A stretch of 64,000 nucleotides of DNA from Ruminococcus flavefaciens ND2009 (GCF_000621785.1 NZ_KK211346.1:511754-575753); one strand, 5' to 3'. Numbered from the stretch's first letter, positions 50,548 to 60,164 are shown. Program-made: numbers and translations. Notes: a model not told the origin generated them from the sequence alone.

Positions 50548-50978
50548 CGTAAATCCTCCAATCTGCGGTTAGGACCGAGCTTCTTTACAGCCTCGGTGAA
50601 CTCATTCATTGTAGCCGCGAATTTAGCTCCTTCAGCAGCCGATACCCACTCTACCCTTGTTCTGTCACGCTCTATTCCGAGAAAATCAAGCATACTGAAC
50701 AGAAGGGTCATTCTTCTTCTTGTGAAGTAGTTGCCTGATGTATAATGGCAGTCTCCGGGGTGGCAGCCGCAGAGGATAACTCCGTCAGCGCCGCGCTGGA
50801 AGGCCCTGAGAATGAACATAGGGTTTACTCTGCATGAGCAGGGCACTCTGATTATCTTTACATTTGTAGGATAGTTAAGTCTGTTTGTTCCCGAAAGATC
50901 AGCTCCTGCATAAGAGCACCAGTTACAGCAGAAGGCAACGATCAGCGGTTCAAACTCTTTATTTTCATTTACTTGCAT
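50532..50978 (-). CDS. mvhD: MvhD/FlxD-type 2Fe-2S electron-transfer subunit
   Basis: 148 aa. The MvhD pattern is complete: FCCNWCSYAGADL near the start, then RVPCSCRVNP (~44-53) and GCHPGDCHY (~71-79), five conserved Cys that hold a 2Fe-2S cluster. MvhD is the docking protein that hands electrons to the FAD of HdrA. Its ATG lies inside the end of hdrA (10-bp overlap), so equal stoichiometry is likely. Confidence 0.92.
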   Translation of the reverse strand: MQVNENKEFEPLIVAFCCNWCSYAGADLSGTNRLNYPTNVKIIRVPCSCRVNPMFILRAFQRGADGVILCGCHPGDCHYTSGNYFTRRRMTLLFSMLDFLGIERDRTRVEWVSAAEGAKFAATMNEFTEAVKKLGPNRRLEDLRCRKQ

Positions 50979-52960
50979 ATTGCGTCTACCTCCGCCATGA
51001 TCTGACTGTTAGAGAAGCCGTTGAGATCCATAGCTCCTGACGGACAAGCTACCGTACAAGCACCGCAGCCCTGGCAAACCGCAGGGTTGACACTTGCAAC
51101 ACGGCGTATAGCTGTTGTTCTGTCAGGCATTCTGAACTCCTTATCCTCGTATGTGATAGCTCCATAGGGACAAACCTTTTCACATGATGAGCAGCCGTTG
51201 CACATGAGCTCATTTGAATGAGCAACACAAGGATTGCAGGTTATGCTGTTCTTCACAAGAAGGCCGATAGCCTTTGCAGCTGCTGCACTTGCCTGCGCAA
51301 CTGTCTCGGGGATGTCCTTGGGTCCCTGACAAGCACCTGACAGGAATATACCTGCTGTAGCGCTTTCAACAGGGCGAAGCTTCGGATGTGCTTCTGTAAA
51401 GAAGTCGTTGGTGTCCATCTGTGTTGTAAGCATAGTAGCAAGAGGACGTGCAGTCTTGTCAGGCTCGATGGCTGCTGCCAGGACAACCATATCAGCATCG
51501 ATATGGAGCTGTTCATCAGCCAGAAGATCAGAAGCCTGTACATCTATCTTTCCATCGGAACGAGGCGTCACCTTACCGACCATACCCTTTATGTAGTGAA
51601 CATTGTACTGTTCAACTGCACGGCGGTAGAACTCATCGAAGTTCTTGCCGGGTGTACGAACATCTATGTAGAATACATATACCTCTGTATCGGGATACTT
51701 CTCACGGATAAGCATTGCATGCTTAGCAGTATACATACAACATATCTTGGAACAGTAGGGCTTACCCTTACTGTCGTCACATCTTGAACCGACACACTGT
51801 ACAAATACGATCTTGTGGGGATGTGTCTTATCAGAAGGACGAAGAAGTGTTCCGCCGTTAGGACCGGCGGCATTCATAAGACGCTCAAGCTCCAGAGAAG
51901 TAACAACGTCGGGGCACTGATTGTACGCGAATTCATCGTATTTATCAAGCTTGATAGGATTGAATCCTGTTGCTACAACGATAGCACCATACTTCTGCTC
52001 GATGAAGCGATCCTGCTGCTTGTAATCAATAGCTCCAACTGAGCACACCTTAGAGCAGACACCGCACTTTCCGTTCTTGAGCATCATGCAGTAGTTGGGG
52101 TCGATAGTTGCGACCTTGGGAACAGCCTGAGCAAACGGGATATAAACTGCTGTTCTGTTGTCCAGTCCCATATTGAACTCGTTAGGAACTTTCTTCATGG
52201 GACATTTCTCGGTACAAAGACCACAGCCTGTGCACTTGGTCTCGTCAACATAACGAGCTTTCTTCTTGATGGTTACAGTAAAGTTACCTACGAATCCCTT
52301 GACATCTGTGACCTCGCTGAATGAATGGATGGTTATATGCTCATTCTGTGAAGCCTCAACCATCTTAGGGGTAAGTATACAAGCTGCACAGTCAAGTGTG
52401 GGGAATGTCTTGTCTATCTGAGCCATTTTACCGCCTATTGTAGGCTGCTTCTCGACGATGTCAACGTCAAAGCCTGCCTCAGCGATGTCAAGGGCAGTCT
52501 GGATACCTGCGATTCCTCCGCCGATGACCAGAGCTCTCTTTGCTACAGGGCTCTCACCTGCTGTAAGAGGAGCATTGAGGTGTACCTTCGCAACTGCTGC
52601 CTTACCGAGGATAATTGCCTTATCAGTAGCAGTTGCAATATCCTTGTGTATCCATGAACACTGCTCACGGATATTTGCAATCTCTACAAGATAAGGATTG
52701 AGACCGGCAGCCGCAGCAGCCTTTCGGAATGTATTTTCATGCATTCTCGGCGAACATGAACAGATAACAACACCTGTAAGATTATGTTCCTTAATAGCAT
52801 TCTTTACAAGATTCTGTCCCGATTCAGAGCACATATACTGGTAATCCTGAGAGATGACCACGCCGGGCTCATGACCGAGAGCTTCCGCAACAGTTTTAAC
52901 ATCGACTGTTGCAGCGATATTCGTTCCGCAATGACAGACGAAAACGCCTATTCTCTGCAT
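50969..52960 (-). CDS. hdrA: HdrA-type flavin bifurcating subunit
   Basis: 663 aa behind AAGGAGG. FVCHCGTNIA at the start, FAD-binding ALVIGGGIAGIQTALDIA (~143-160; core GGGIAGIQ), the family hallmark TLDCAACILTPKM (~190-202), 4Fe-4S CTGCGLCTEKCP (~243-254) and CGVCSKVCSVGA (~296), and C-terminal ferredoxin domain CNGCSSCEKVCP (~587) and CQGCGACTVACPSG (~625). In characterised Hdr complexes this FAD splits electron pairs between ferredoxin and a high-potential acceptor. All recognised ligands are present. Confidence 0.95.
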   Translation of the reverse strand: MQRIGVFVCHCGTNIAATVDVKTVAEALGHEPGVVISQDYQYMCSESGQNLVKNAIKEHNLTGVVICSCSPRMHENTFRKAAAAAGLNPYLVEIANIREQCSWIHKDIATATDKAIILGKAAVAKVHLNAPLTAGESPVAKRALVIGGGIAGIQTALDIAEAGFDVDIVEKQPTIGGKMAQIDKTFPTLDCAACILTPKMVEASQNEHITIHSFSEVTDVKGFVGNFTVTIKKKARYVDETKCTGCGLCTEKCPMKKVPNEFNMGLDNRTAVYIPFAQAVPKVATIDPNYCMMLKNGKCGVCSKVCSVGAIDYKQQDRFIEQKYGAIVVATGFNPIKLDKYDEFAYNQCPDVVTSLELERLMNAAGPNGGTLLRPSDKTHPHKIVFVQCVGSRCDDSKGKPYCSKICCMYTAKHAMLIREKYPDTEVYVFYIDVRTPGKNFDEFYRRAVEQYNVHYIKGMVGKVTPRSDGKIDVQASDLLADEQLHIDADMVVLAAAIEPDKTARPLATMLTTQMDTNDFFTEAHPKLRPVESATAGIFLSGACQGPKDIPETVAQASAAAAKAIGLLVKNSITCNPCVAHSNELMCNGCSSCEKVCPYGAITYEDKEFRMPDRTTAIRRVASVNPAVCQGCGACTVACPSGAMDLNGFSNSQIMAEVDAICK

Positions 52961-52975
52961 AGTGTGATCTCCTCC

Positions 52976-53359
52976 TTACTTAATGTACTTCCTGAAAGCC
53001 GTTACAATTGCCTGCTGAGGCAGATCGTCATCGAGCATTTCAGGTATCTGATTAGGATTCATATGATTGTTGCCCTGCCGGCGAACAGCTGCGAGTCTTA
53101 CAGCCTCGACCACCTTAGCAGGCTCAACGTTTCTGGGACATCTGTCAACACAGGCAAAGCAGGTAAGACACTTGTATATGGACTTTGAATTCATCAGAGT
53201 CTCAATGTCGCCGCGCTCTACCATGTAGACGAACTGATGGGGATGATACTCCATCTCGTCGTATGAGGGGCAGGTTCCCGAACATTTTCCGCAGCGCATA
53301 CACTTGAGTACATTTACTCCGCTTACGCGAAGTACCTGTTCCTTTAAATTCTTATTCAT
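52976..53359 (-). CDS. hdrC: HdrC-type iron-sulfur subunit
   Basis: 127 aa behind GGAGGAAAG. Two 4Fe-4S motifs: CMRCGKCSGTCPS (~21-32) and CLTCFACVDRCPRN (~64-77). Carries electrons from HdrA to HdrB. Its ATG overlaps the end of hdrB (ATGAATAA). Confidence 0.95.
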   Translation of the reverse strand: MNKNLKEQVLRVSGVNVLKCMRCGKCSGTCPSYDEMEYHPHQFVYMVERGDIETLMNSKSIYKCLTCFACVDRCPRNVEPAKVVEAVRLAAVRRQGNNHMNPNQIPEMLDDDLPQQAIVTAFRKYIK

Positions 53360-54149
53360 TGCTTTCCTCCTTCACGCCAAGAGCCTCTGCAAGAAGCTCG
53401 GTAAAGTAGTAAACAGGAAGCTCGGAGCCCGAGTTCTTCTTAAGGTTATACAGACAAAGCGGACAGGCTGTAATGATCATATCAGCTCCCTGATCAGCAG
53501 CAGAGCTCATAACAGCTCCGCTTCTCTTAGCTGCCTGATCCTTGTCTTCGAGTGTAATGTAGCCTCCGCAGCATTCATTCCTCTGAGCATATATGACCGG
53601 AGTTCCGCCGATAGCCTTGATAAAATCCTCCATGATCGAAGGATTTTCGGGATCGTCCATAGCAAGAGCCTTTGAAGGACGAAGCAGCAAACATCCATAG
53701 TACGCAGCTATCTTCTTGCCCTTGAAGGGATTGACCACCTTCTGTGCAAGGTTATCAAATCCGACTACATCACGGAGCATCTCAAGATAGTGATATACAG
53801 TAGTCTCTCCGTTATATGGCTCATCAAGCTTCAGGTAATTATTGACCTTGGAAGCCATATCCTCGTCATGGAGAATGTCATAATTGGTCTGCTTTATAAC
53901 ATTATGACAGGCTGAACAGACTGTGATAAGAGGTCTGTTGCTGACCTTTGCCGAGTTGAGAGTTCTTACAGCTGAAAGCTTAGTAGCAATCTCGTCTTTA
54001 GCCGTAGTATAAGCTCCTCCGCAGCACTGCCAGTCAGCAGGCTCCTCAAGAGAGATACCGAGAGCCTCTGCGGAGGACCTTGCATATATATCAAGATCCT
54101 TTGCTTTGGTTCTCAGCGTACAGCCAGGGTAATAGGTAAAAGTTTCCAT
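53352..54149 (-). CDS. hdrB: HdrB-type CCG-domain subunit
   Basis: 265 aa behind GAAAGGAAG. Two CCG domains: YYPGCTLR ... WQCCGG ... CSACHN (~8-85) and YYGCLLLRP ... NECCGGY ... CPLCLYN (~148-243). These cysteines bind the non-cubane 4Fe-4S clusters that reduce a disulfide in methanogen Hdr. No CoM/CoB pathway or DsrC gene is visible, so its acceptor here must differ; the fumarate reductase in the same operon is the obvious candidate. First gene after fumC (25-bp gap). Confidence 0.95.
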   Translation of the reverse strand: METFTYYPGCTLRTKAKDLDIYARSSAEALGISLEEPADWQCCGGAYTTAKDEIATKLSAVRTLNSAKVSNRPLITVCSACHNVIKQTNYDILHDEDMASKVNNYLKLDEPYNGETTVYHYLEMLRDVVGFDNLAQKVVNPFKGKKIAAYYGCLLLRPSKALAMDDPENPSIMEDFIKAIGGTPVIYAQRNECCGGYITLEDKDQAAKRSGAVMSSAADQGADMIITACPLCLYNLKKNSGSELPVYYFTELLAEALGVKEESNE

Positions 54150-54173
54150 TTGTACGCTTCCTTTCGTATAATA

Positions 54174-55550
54174 TCAAACCATTTCTTCGGGATGGAATAC
54201 TTCGTCGAACTTTTCGGCAGTAAGAAATCCAAGTTCGACGCAGGCTTCCTTCAGAGAAATATTATCCTTGAACGCCTTCTTTGCAGTTTTTGCAGCATTC
54301 TCATATCCGATATAGGGATTGAGAGCTGTAACAAGCATAAGGGAGTTATAAAGGTTATGATGCATTTTATCCTTATTGGCCTTAATGCCCACAGCGCAGT
54401 TCTTGTTGAATGATGTGATAGACTCAGCAAGAAGTCTTGCGGACTGAAGAAAATTATATGCACACACAGGCATGAACACATTCAGTTCAAAATTGCCCTG
54501 TGAAGCGGCCATACCGACTGCAACATCATTGCCCATTACCTGAACAGCAACCATAGTTACCTGCTCGCACTGTGTAGGATTGACCTTTCCGGGCATGATA
54601 GACGAACCGGGTTCGTTCTCAGGAATGAATATCTCGCCAAGGCCGTCTCTGGGACCTGAAGCAAGCCATCTTACGTCGTTAGCGATCTTCATCATATCAG
54701 CTGCAAGAGCCTTGAGAGCTCCGTGAGCAAAAACTATCTCATCCTTTGAAGTAAGAGAATGGAATTTATTGGGAGAAGTAATAAAATTCTTGCCTGTAAG
54801 CTTGCTTATGTTCTCAGCAGCCTTCTCAGCAAAGCCCTTTGGCGCATTCAGACCTGTTCCGACAGCTGTACCGCCGAGAGCGAGCTCCTTGAGCTCTACA
54901 CTGGCAGAAAGTATCATCTTTCTGTCCTTTTCAAGGGAAGCCCTCCAGCCGCTGATCTCCTGAGAGAACTTTATCGGAGTTGCGTCCTGGAGATGTGTTC
55001 TTCCGCTCTTTACAATCCCCTCGTTCTCCGCCTCAAGGCGCTTGAAAGTTTCAATAAGAACATCAACAGCCGGGATCACCTTATCTTCAAGAGCGATAAC
55101 TGCTGCAATGTGCATTGCAGTCGGAAAGGTATCATTTGAAGACTGGCTCATGTTAATATCATCATTAGGGTGAAGAAGCTTTGCGCCTGCGATCTCGTTT
55201 CCGCGGTTTGCAATGACCTCGTTGGCATTCATATTAGACTGAGTGCCGCTTCCCGTCTGCCATACTACAAGCGGGAAATGATCATTGAGCGAGCCGCTTA
55301 TGACCTCGTCGCACGCCTGAGATATAGCGTTCAGCTTTTCTACGGTCATTTTTTCAGGCTTAAGCTCGTGATTAGAAAGTGCTGCTGCCTTTTTAAGAAT
55401 ACCAAATGCATGAGTTATCTCTCTCGGCATAGTTTCGATACCTACACCGATAAGGAAATTCTCGTGACTTCTTTCAGTCTGAGCTGCCCAGTACTTATCG
55501 GCAGGCACCTTGACCTCGCCCATAGAATCATGTTCAATACGATAATCCAT
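54174..55550 (-). CDS. fumC: Fumarate hydratase class II
   Basis: 458 aa, usual length. Superfamily signature GSSIMPGKVNPTQCE (~315-329), GSGTQSNMN (~97-105), SQSSNDTFP and GRTHLQDA (catalytic His). Interconverts malate and fumarate; here it heads the fumarate-reducing operon and would supply fumarate. The promoter and a Rex-like box lie just upstream. Confidence 0.97.
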   Translation of the reverse strand: MDYRIEHDSMGEVKVPADKYWAAQTERSHENFLIGVGIETMPREITHAFGILKKAAALSNHELKPEKMTVEKLNAISQACDEVISGSLNDHFPLVVWQTGSGTQSNMNANEVIANRGNEIAGAKLLHPNDDINMSQSSNDTFPTAMHIAAVIALEDKVIPAVDVLIETFKRLEAENEGIVKSGRTHLQDATPIKFSQEISGWRASLEKDRKMILSASVELKELALGGTAVGTGLNAPKGFAEKAAENISKLTGKNFITSPNKFHSLTSKDEIVFAHGALKALAADMMKIANDVRWLASGPRDGLGEIFIPENEPGSSIMPGKVNPTQCEQVTMVAVQVMGNDVAVGMAASQGNFELNVFMPVCAYNFLQSARLLAESITSFNKNCAVGIKANKDKMHHNLYNSLMLVTALNPYIGYENAAKTAKKAFKDNISLKEACVELGFLTAEKFDEVFHPEEMV

Positions 55551-55630
55551 ATTTATCCTCTCCCCTGACGATTTGGCATATTACGCCTTTCGGCATAGAA
55601 ATACCTGTTTCACCATTACTATACATTATA

Positions 55631-55659
55631 AGTATACCAGTATCTTCGGATAAATTCAA
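55631..55659 (-). promoter_or_regulatory. SigA promoter of the fumC-hdr-frd operon
   Basis: Minus strand TTGAAT (55654-55659), 17 bp, TATACT (55631-55636), followed by a second TATAAT-like stretch. Confidence 0.8.
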
Positions 55660-55689
55660 ATTCAGTTTAAGAATATCGGTATTCAGATA

Positions 55690-55707
55690 TTGATATATAA
55701 TTAACAA
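55690..55707 (-). promoter_or_regulatory. Rex-like operator upstream of fumC
   Basis: TTGTTAATTATATATCAA matches the clostridial Rex consensus TTGTTAA-N4-TTAACAA at 12 of 14 positions; centred ~40 bp upstream of the -35. Confidence 0.55.
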
Positions 55708-56002
55708 TGCAAAAAAGATATATCCATAGCCATATATATAAATGATATATTTGTTTTTATATTACTCTCTTATCGCTCACAAAAACAAAGTCCGACAAGA
55801 AATATTTTTGTTGCATTTGACTTACAAACTTTGCGGTCGGTGCATTCTCAACTGATTATATAGAAACTGCCATACAATTTTTTATGTTCCCGACACTCAG
55901 TTTATGAAGTCACAGTTGCTGTATCAAGATCTTGAACATCAAAAAGCGTAATTCGTTTTCGGAATTCAAAAATATACAGATAAATATATCTCTTCAAAAA
56001 CT

Positions 56003-56020
56003 TTGACAATTATTTCACAC
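56003..56020 (-). promoter_or_regulatory. Second Rex-like box near the distal fumC promoter
   Basis: GTGTGAAATAATTGTCAA fits the Bacillus-type TTGTGAA-N4-TTCACAA at 11 of 14 positions and overlaps a TTGTCA -35-like hexamer. Confidence 0.4.
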
Positions 56021-56033
56021 TCTTTCTTTAAAA

Positions 56034-56062
56034 AAGCGGAACAGAACCTGTCTGTTCCGCTT
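56034..56062 (-). terminator. Terminator after rex
   Basis: 12-bp stem AAGCGGAACAGA/TCTGTTCCGCTT with a 5-nt loop and T-run on the minus strand. Confidence 0.9.
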
Positions 56063-56069
56063 GTAAAGG

Positions 56070-56717
56070 TCATTTCTTTTCAGTACCCTCAATGTTGTTG
56101 AGTCCGTAGGAAAGTGTTGTAAGGCTGTCACCGAGGTGAACGTTTTCTACAGCAACGCCCTTGTGTGTTACCTTCAGATCGTAGTGAGTGAAGTTCCAGA
56201 AAGCCTTGATGCCGCAGCTTATAAGCGTATTTACAAGCTTCTCGGCAGCCTGCATAGGAACACAGAGAATAGCTGCAACCGGCTTGTTTTCAGCGCAGAA
56301 AGAGCTGAGTTCATCAATGCTCCGCACCTTCAGCTCGCCTATTTCCTTGCCGATAAGCTCTTCATTGATGTCAAAAGCCCCGATGAGGTCAAAGCCCTTG
56401 TTATGGAAATCTATATGAGCAGCAATAGCCTTTCCGAGATTACCTGCACCAAGAAGTATCATAGGCGTTTGTTTGTCAAGGCCAAGGATCTTGCCGATCT
56501 CAAGACGAAGATCGCTTACATTATAGCCATACCCCTGCTGTCCGAATTCGCCGAAGCAGTTGAAGTCCTGTCTTATCTGCGAAGCAGTGAGTCCCATTTT
56601 CTCCGAGAGCTCTCTTGAGGATATGCGAACATATCCGTTATTCTCAAGCTCCCCGAGAAAGCGATAGTATCTCGGTAGCCTTCTTATGACAGAGTTGGAT
56701 ATTGAGTTCTTTGACAT
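56070..56717 (-). CDS. rex: Redox-sensing transcriptional repressor Rex
   Basis: 215 aa. N-terminal winged helix (~10-75; RRLPRYYRFL, SSRELSEKMGLTASQIRQDF with core TASQIRQD), NAD(H)-binding GAGNLGKAI (~90-98), FDIN, and a domain-swapping C-terminal helix with WNFTHYDL. Rex leaves DNA when NADH/NAD+ rises, so it derepresses electron-sink pathways. It follows icd by 21 bp, in one transcript with acn; Rex-like sites lie at both neighbouring promoters. Confidence 0.96.
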   Translation of the reverse strand: MSKNSISNSVIRRLPRYYRFLGELENNGYVRISSRELSEKMGLTASQIRQDFNCFGEFGQQGYGYNVSDLRLEIGKILGLDKQTPMILLGAGNLGKAIAAHIDFHNKGFDLIGAFDINEELIGKEIGELKVRSIDELSSFCAENKPVAAILCVPMQAAEKLVNTLISCGIKAFWNFTHYDLKVTHKGVAVENVHLGDSLTTLSYGLNNIEGTEKK

Positions 56718-56738
56718 TATTGTATGCCTTCTCTCTTA

Positions 56739-57950
56739 TCACATTAATTTATCAAGTCTGATCTTTATCTCGTCAAGGAAGATCTTGGAATCTACCTTCT
56801 TCTTATTGTCAAGCTTGGAGATGAGGTAAAGATCACCTGTCATAACGCCATCCTCGATAGTCTGTATAGTCGCCTTTTCAAGTTTATCGGCAAATTCGCA
56901 GAGCTCGGGAGTTCCGTCAAGCTCTCCCCTCTTTCTGAGAGCTCCGCTCCATGCAAAGATAGTTGCAACAGAATTGGTAGATGTCTCTTCCCCCTTGAGG
57001 TACTTGTAATAGTGACGCTGAACAGTTCCGTGTGCAGCCTCATATTCATATATTCCGTCAGGTGAAACAAGTACAGAAGTCATCATAGCAAGGCTTCCGT
57101 AAGCTGTAGATACCATATCCGACATTACATCGCCGTCATAGTTCTTACAAGCCCATATGTAGCCGCCGTTTGAACGGATAACTCTCGCTACCGCATCGTC
57201 TATAAGAGTATAGAAATACTCTATGCCTGCCGCCTCATACTTTTCCTTATACTCGTTATCGTAGATCTCCTGGAAAATATCCTTAAAGCGGTGGTCATAC
57301 TTCTTTGAGATAGTATCCTTGGAAGCAAACCATACGTCCTGCTTGAGATCCAGACCGTAGTTAAGGCAAGCTCTCGCAAAGCCTGCGATAGAATCATCAA
57401 GGTTGTGAAGTCCCTGGATTATGCCATCACACTTTGTGAACTCATGGATAAGCTCACGAGTCTCGTTACCGTTTTCATCAGTTACGACAAGCTCAGCCTT
57501 GCAGCCCTTGCTTACGCGCATCTCGGTATTCTTGTAAACATCGCCGTAAGCATGACGGGCAATAGTTATAGGCTTTGTCCATGTAGGGATATAGGGCTCG
57601 ATCCCCTTGACGATGATAGGAGTACGGAAAACAGTACCGTCAAGTGCAGCACGGATAGTTCCGTTAGGAGACTTCCACATCTGAGTAAGGTTGTACTCAG
57701 GCATTCTTGCTGCATTAGGAGTAATTGTAGCACATTTTACAGCTACACCGTACTTCTTTGTAGCCTCGGCAGAATCAAGCGTCACCTGATCCTTGGTCTC
57801 CTCTCTGTGCTTGAGACCAAGATCATAGTATTCTGTATTAAGCTCTACATATGGTTCAAGAAGTGTTTCTTTGATCCACTGCCAGAGAATTCTTGTCATT
57901 TCGTCGCCGTCCATTTCGACCAGCGGTGTTTTCATGGTTATTTTAGCCAT
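56739..57950 (-). CDS. icd: NADP-type isocitrate dehydrogenase
   Basis: 403 aa behind AAAGGAGG. Begins [17 protein letters not shown] and contains [16 protein letters not shown] (substrate Ser and Arg), [10 protein letters not shown] (~245, catalytic Tyr/Lys-Asp region), YDGDVMSD (metal Asp) and [10 protein letters not shown]. This is the homodimeric eukaryote-like class, usually NADP-linked. It makes 2-oxoglutarate for glutamate synthesis from the aconitase product. The upstream small membrane-protein gene ends 22 bp before it. Confidence 0.95.
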   Translation of the reverse strand: MAKITMKTPLVEMDGDEMTRILWQWIKETLLEPYVELNTEYYDLGLKHREETKDQVTLDSAEATKKYGVAVKCATITPNAARMPEYNLTQMWKSPNGTIRAALDGTVFRTPIIVKGIEPYIPTWTKPITIARHAYGDVYKNTEMRVSKGCKAELVVTDENGNETRELIHEFTKCDGIIQGLHNLDDSIAGFARACLNYGLDLKQDVWFASKDTISKKYDHRFKDIFQEIYDNEYKEKYEAAGIEYFYTLIDDAVARVIRSNGGYIWACKNYDGDVMSDMVSTAYGSLAMMTSVLVSPDGIYEYEAAHGTVQRHYYKYLKGEETSTNSVATIFAWSGALRKRGELDGTPELCEFADKLEKATIQTIEDGVMTGDLYLISKLDNKKKVDSKIFLDEIKIRLDKLM

Positions 57951-57972
57951 TGGATTGTACCTCCTTTGTACT

Positions 57973-58203
57973 TCAAGAAATAAGCAGTTCCAGTAATATA
58001 ACGATCACAAGCATACAAACAGCTTCAACTATTCGTCTGTGTTCTCTTTTCATGTTTGATAACTTCTTTTCAAACAGAAGAGACAACAGGAACCAAATGA
58101 CTATAGCTATAATGAGTACAGCCCAGTCTTTTCCTGTTCTTGGAAGTCGTACGATCCTGCCTGCAAATAATTCGTTGTCAATAAGCATATCCGGTAAGCG
58201 CAT
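57973..58203 (-). CDS. Small two-helix membrane protein between acn and icd
   Basis: 76 aa, ATG with GAGG about 10 nt upstream. Two hydrophobic helices (~27-45 and ~60-75) joined by a basic loop ([13 protein letters not shown]). No family recognised. It lies 23 bp after acn and 22 bp before icd, so it is transcribed with both; a functional link to citrate metabolism is not shown. Confidence 0.6.
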   Translation of the reverse strand: MRLPDMLIDNELFAGRIVRLPRTGKDWAVLIIAIVIWFLLSLLFEKKLSNMKREHRRIVEAVCMLVIVILLELLIS

Positions 58204-58226
58204 AATTAGTAGCCTCTAAAACAGTA

Positions 58227-60164
58227 TTACTTCATTGACTCTCTTGTATAGTCGAGAAGTCCGCCTGCAAGCATGATGTCCTTTGTGCGTCCGGAAAGCT
58301 CACAGAGAACAGGGATCTCCTTGCCGTTTGTCTTGTTAACGACTATAAGCTCGGACTTGCCCTCCTCAACAGCCTTTCTTACATCTTCAAGAACAAGCTC
58401 ATCGCCCTGCGCAATACTGTCATAGTCAGCCTCATTCACAAATGTGAGGGGCAGGATGCCTGCATTGATCAGGTTTGCACGGTGAATTCTTGCGAATGAC
58501 TTTACCAGAACAGCCTTAACGCCAAGGTAAAGAGGCGCAAGTGCAGCGTGCTCTCTTGAGGAGCCCTGACCATAGTTTGAGCCGCCTACTATGATGCTCT
58601 TTCCAAGAGACTTTGCTCTCTCAGGGAAGCTCTCATCACATACAGCGAAGCAGTGCTGTGAGATCTTCGGGATATTTGAACGCAGAGGAAGTATCTTAGC
58701 ACCTGCGGGCATGATGTGGTCTGTTGTGATATTGTCGCCTACCTTGAGCGATACGGGAGCATCAATAGTCTCAAGGAGAGGTGAAGTCTCGGGATAGGGC
58801 TTGATGTTTGGTCCACGAAGGATTTCAACGCTGTCCATCTCAGCCTCTGAAACAGGAGGAACTATCATGTTATCGTTGATAACGAATTCCTCGGGAAGCT
58901 TGAAGTCGGGCATATCACCCAGCTCTCTGGGGTCTGTAAGATAACCTGTAAGTGCAGAAACAGCAGCCATCTCAGGTGAAACCAGATAGATCTGTCCGTC
59001 CTTTGTGCCTGAGCGTCCCTCAAAGTTTCTGTTGAAAGTACGAAGAGAAATACCCTTTGAGTTAGGAGACTGTCCCATACCGATACAGGGACCGCAGGCG
59101 CTCTCAAGAATTCTTGCACCTGCATCTATGAGGATAGAAAGTGCACCGTTCTGTGCCAGCATATTGAGGACCTGCTTTGAACCGGGAGCAATAGCAAGGG
59201 AAACATCGGGATTAACTGTCTTACCCTTTAATATATGAGCGACCTTGAGCATATCAAGGAGCGAAGAATTAGTGCATGAACCGATACAAACCTGATCGAT
59301 CTTGAGTCTGCCGATCTCCTCAACGCTCTTTACGTTGTCGGGAGAATGAGGACAGGCTGCAAGAGGAACGAGTTTGCTGAGATCTATGTGGAGCTCTTCA
59401 TCGTAAACCGCATCGGGATCAGCAGCAAGAGGAGTCCATACCTCTTCACGCTTCTGAGCCTTGAGGAACTGCTTTGTTATCTCGTCCGAAGGGAATACAG
59501 ATGTTGTTGCACCAAGCTCTGCGCCCATATTTGTGATAGTAGCTCTCTCGGGGACAGAAAGTGTCTTTACACCTTCGCCGCAGTACTCGATAACCTTTCC
59601 TACGCCGCCCTTAACAGACATTCTTCTGAGGACCTCAAGGATAACATCCTTTGCAGCTACCCAGGGCTGAAGCTTTCCAGTGAGTTCAACTTTAACTACC
59701 TTCGGGCAGGTAATGTAGTATGCGCCGCCGCCCATTGCTACGGCAACATCAAGTCCGCCTGCACCAATAGCGATCATGCCGATACCGCCGCCTGTAGGAG
59801 TATGGCTGTCAGAACCGATAAGAGTCTTTCCGGGGATACCGAAACGCTCAAGATGTACCTGATGGCAGATACCGTTACCGGGACGTGAGAAATAAATACC
59901 GTGCTTCTTTGCGACACTTCCGATAAATCTGTGGTCATCAGCGTTCTCGAAGCCGTTCTGAAGAGTGTTATGATCTATGTAAGCGACCGAACGCTCGGTC
60001 TTTACACGAGGAACACCTATTGCCTCAAATTCGAGATATGCCATTGTACCTGTTGCATCCTGTGTAAGGGTCTGATCGATACGGATACCGATCTCCTGTC
60101 CCTTGACATACTCGCCGTCAACAAGGTGTGCTCTGAGTATCTTTTCTGTTAAAGTTAAACCCAT
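58227..60164 (-). CDS. acnA: Aconitate hydratase
   Basis: 645 aa. 4Fe-4S ligands in VCIGSCTNSS (~294-303) and ACGPCIGMG (~361-369), HQVHLE (~103), SDSHTPTGGG (~117-126) and the swivel-domain motif GGSNYGQGSSREHAAL (~540-555). The ~640-aa size matches the mitochondrial-like class rather than AcnB. Converts citrate to isocitrate. First gene of the acn-icd-rex operon; its promoter carries a Rex-like operator. Confidence 0.95.
   Translation of the reverse strand: MGLTLTEKILRAHLVDGEYVKGQEIGIRIDQTLTQDATGTMAYLEFEAIGVPRVKTERSVAYIDHNTLQNGFENADDHRFIGSVAKKHGIYFSRPGNGICHQVHLERFGIPGKTLIGSDSHTPTGGGIGMIAIGAGGLDVAVAMGGGAYYITCPKVVKVELTGKLQPWVAAKDVILEVLRRMSVKGGVGKVIEYCGEGVKTLSVPERATITNMGAELGATTSVFPSDEITKQFLKAQKREEVWTPLAADPDAVYDEELHIDLSKLVPLAACPHSPDNVKSVEEIGRLKIDQVCIGSCTNSSLLDMLKVAHILKGKTVNPDVSLAIAPGSKQVLNMLAQNGALSILIDAGARILESACGPCIGMGQSPNSKGISLRTFNRNFEGRSGTKDGQIYLVSPEMAAVSALTGYLTDPRELGDMPDFKLPEEFVINDNMIVPPVSEAEMDSVEILRGPNIKPYPETSPLLETIDAPVSLKVGDNITTDHIMPAGAKILPLRSNIPKISQHCFAVCDESFPERAKSLGKSIIVGGSNYGQGSSREHAALAPLYLGVKAVLVKSFARIHRANLINAGILPLTFVNEADYDSIAQGDELVLEDVRKAVEEGKSELIVVNKTNGKEIPVLCELSGRTKDIMLAGGLLDYTRESMK

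Larger units (their letters stand above)
55551..56033. other. AT-rich 480-bp regulatory gap before the fumC operon
   Basis: No gene seen. On the minus strand it holds the fumC promoter (55631-55659), a Rex-like box (55690-55707), a second promoter-like TTGTCA-17 bp-TATTTA at 55981-56010 overlapping another Rex-like box, and a perfect 12-bp palindrome TCAAGATCTTGA near 55925. If the distal promoter is used, the fumC mRNA has a ~425-nt leader. Confidence 0.5.

Noticed and set aside
55919-55936. Perfect palindrome TCAAGATCTTGA as a regulator site
   Set aside because: A lone 12-mer in AT-rich DNA with no second copy and no matching known operator.
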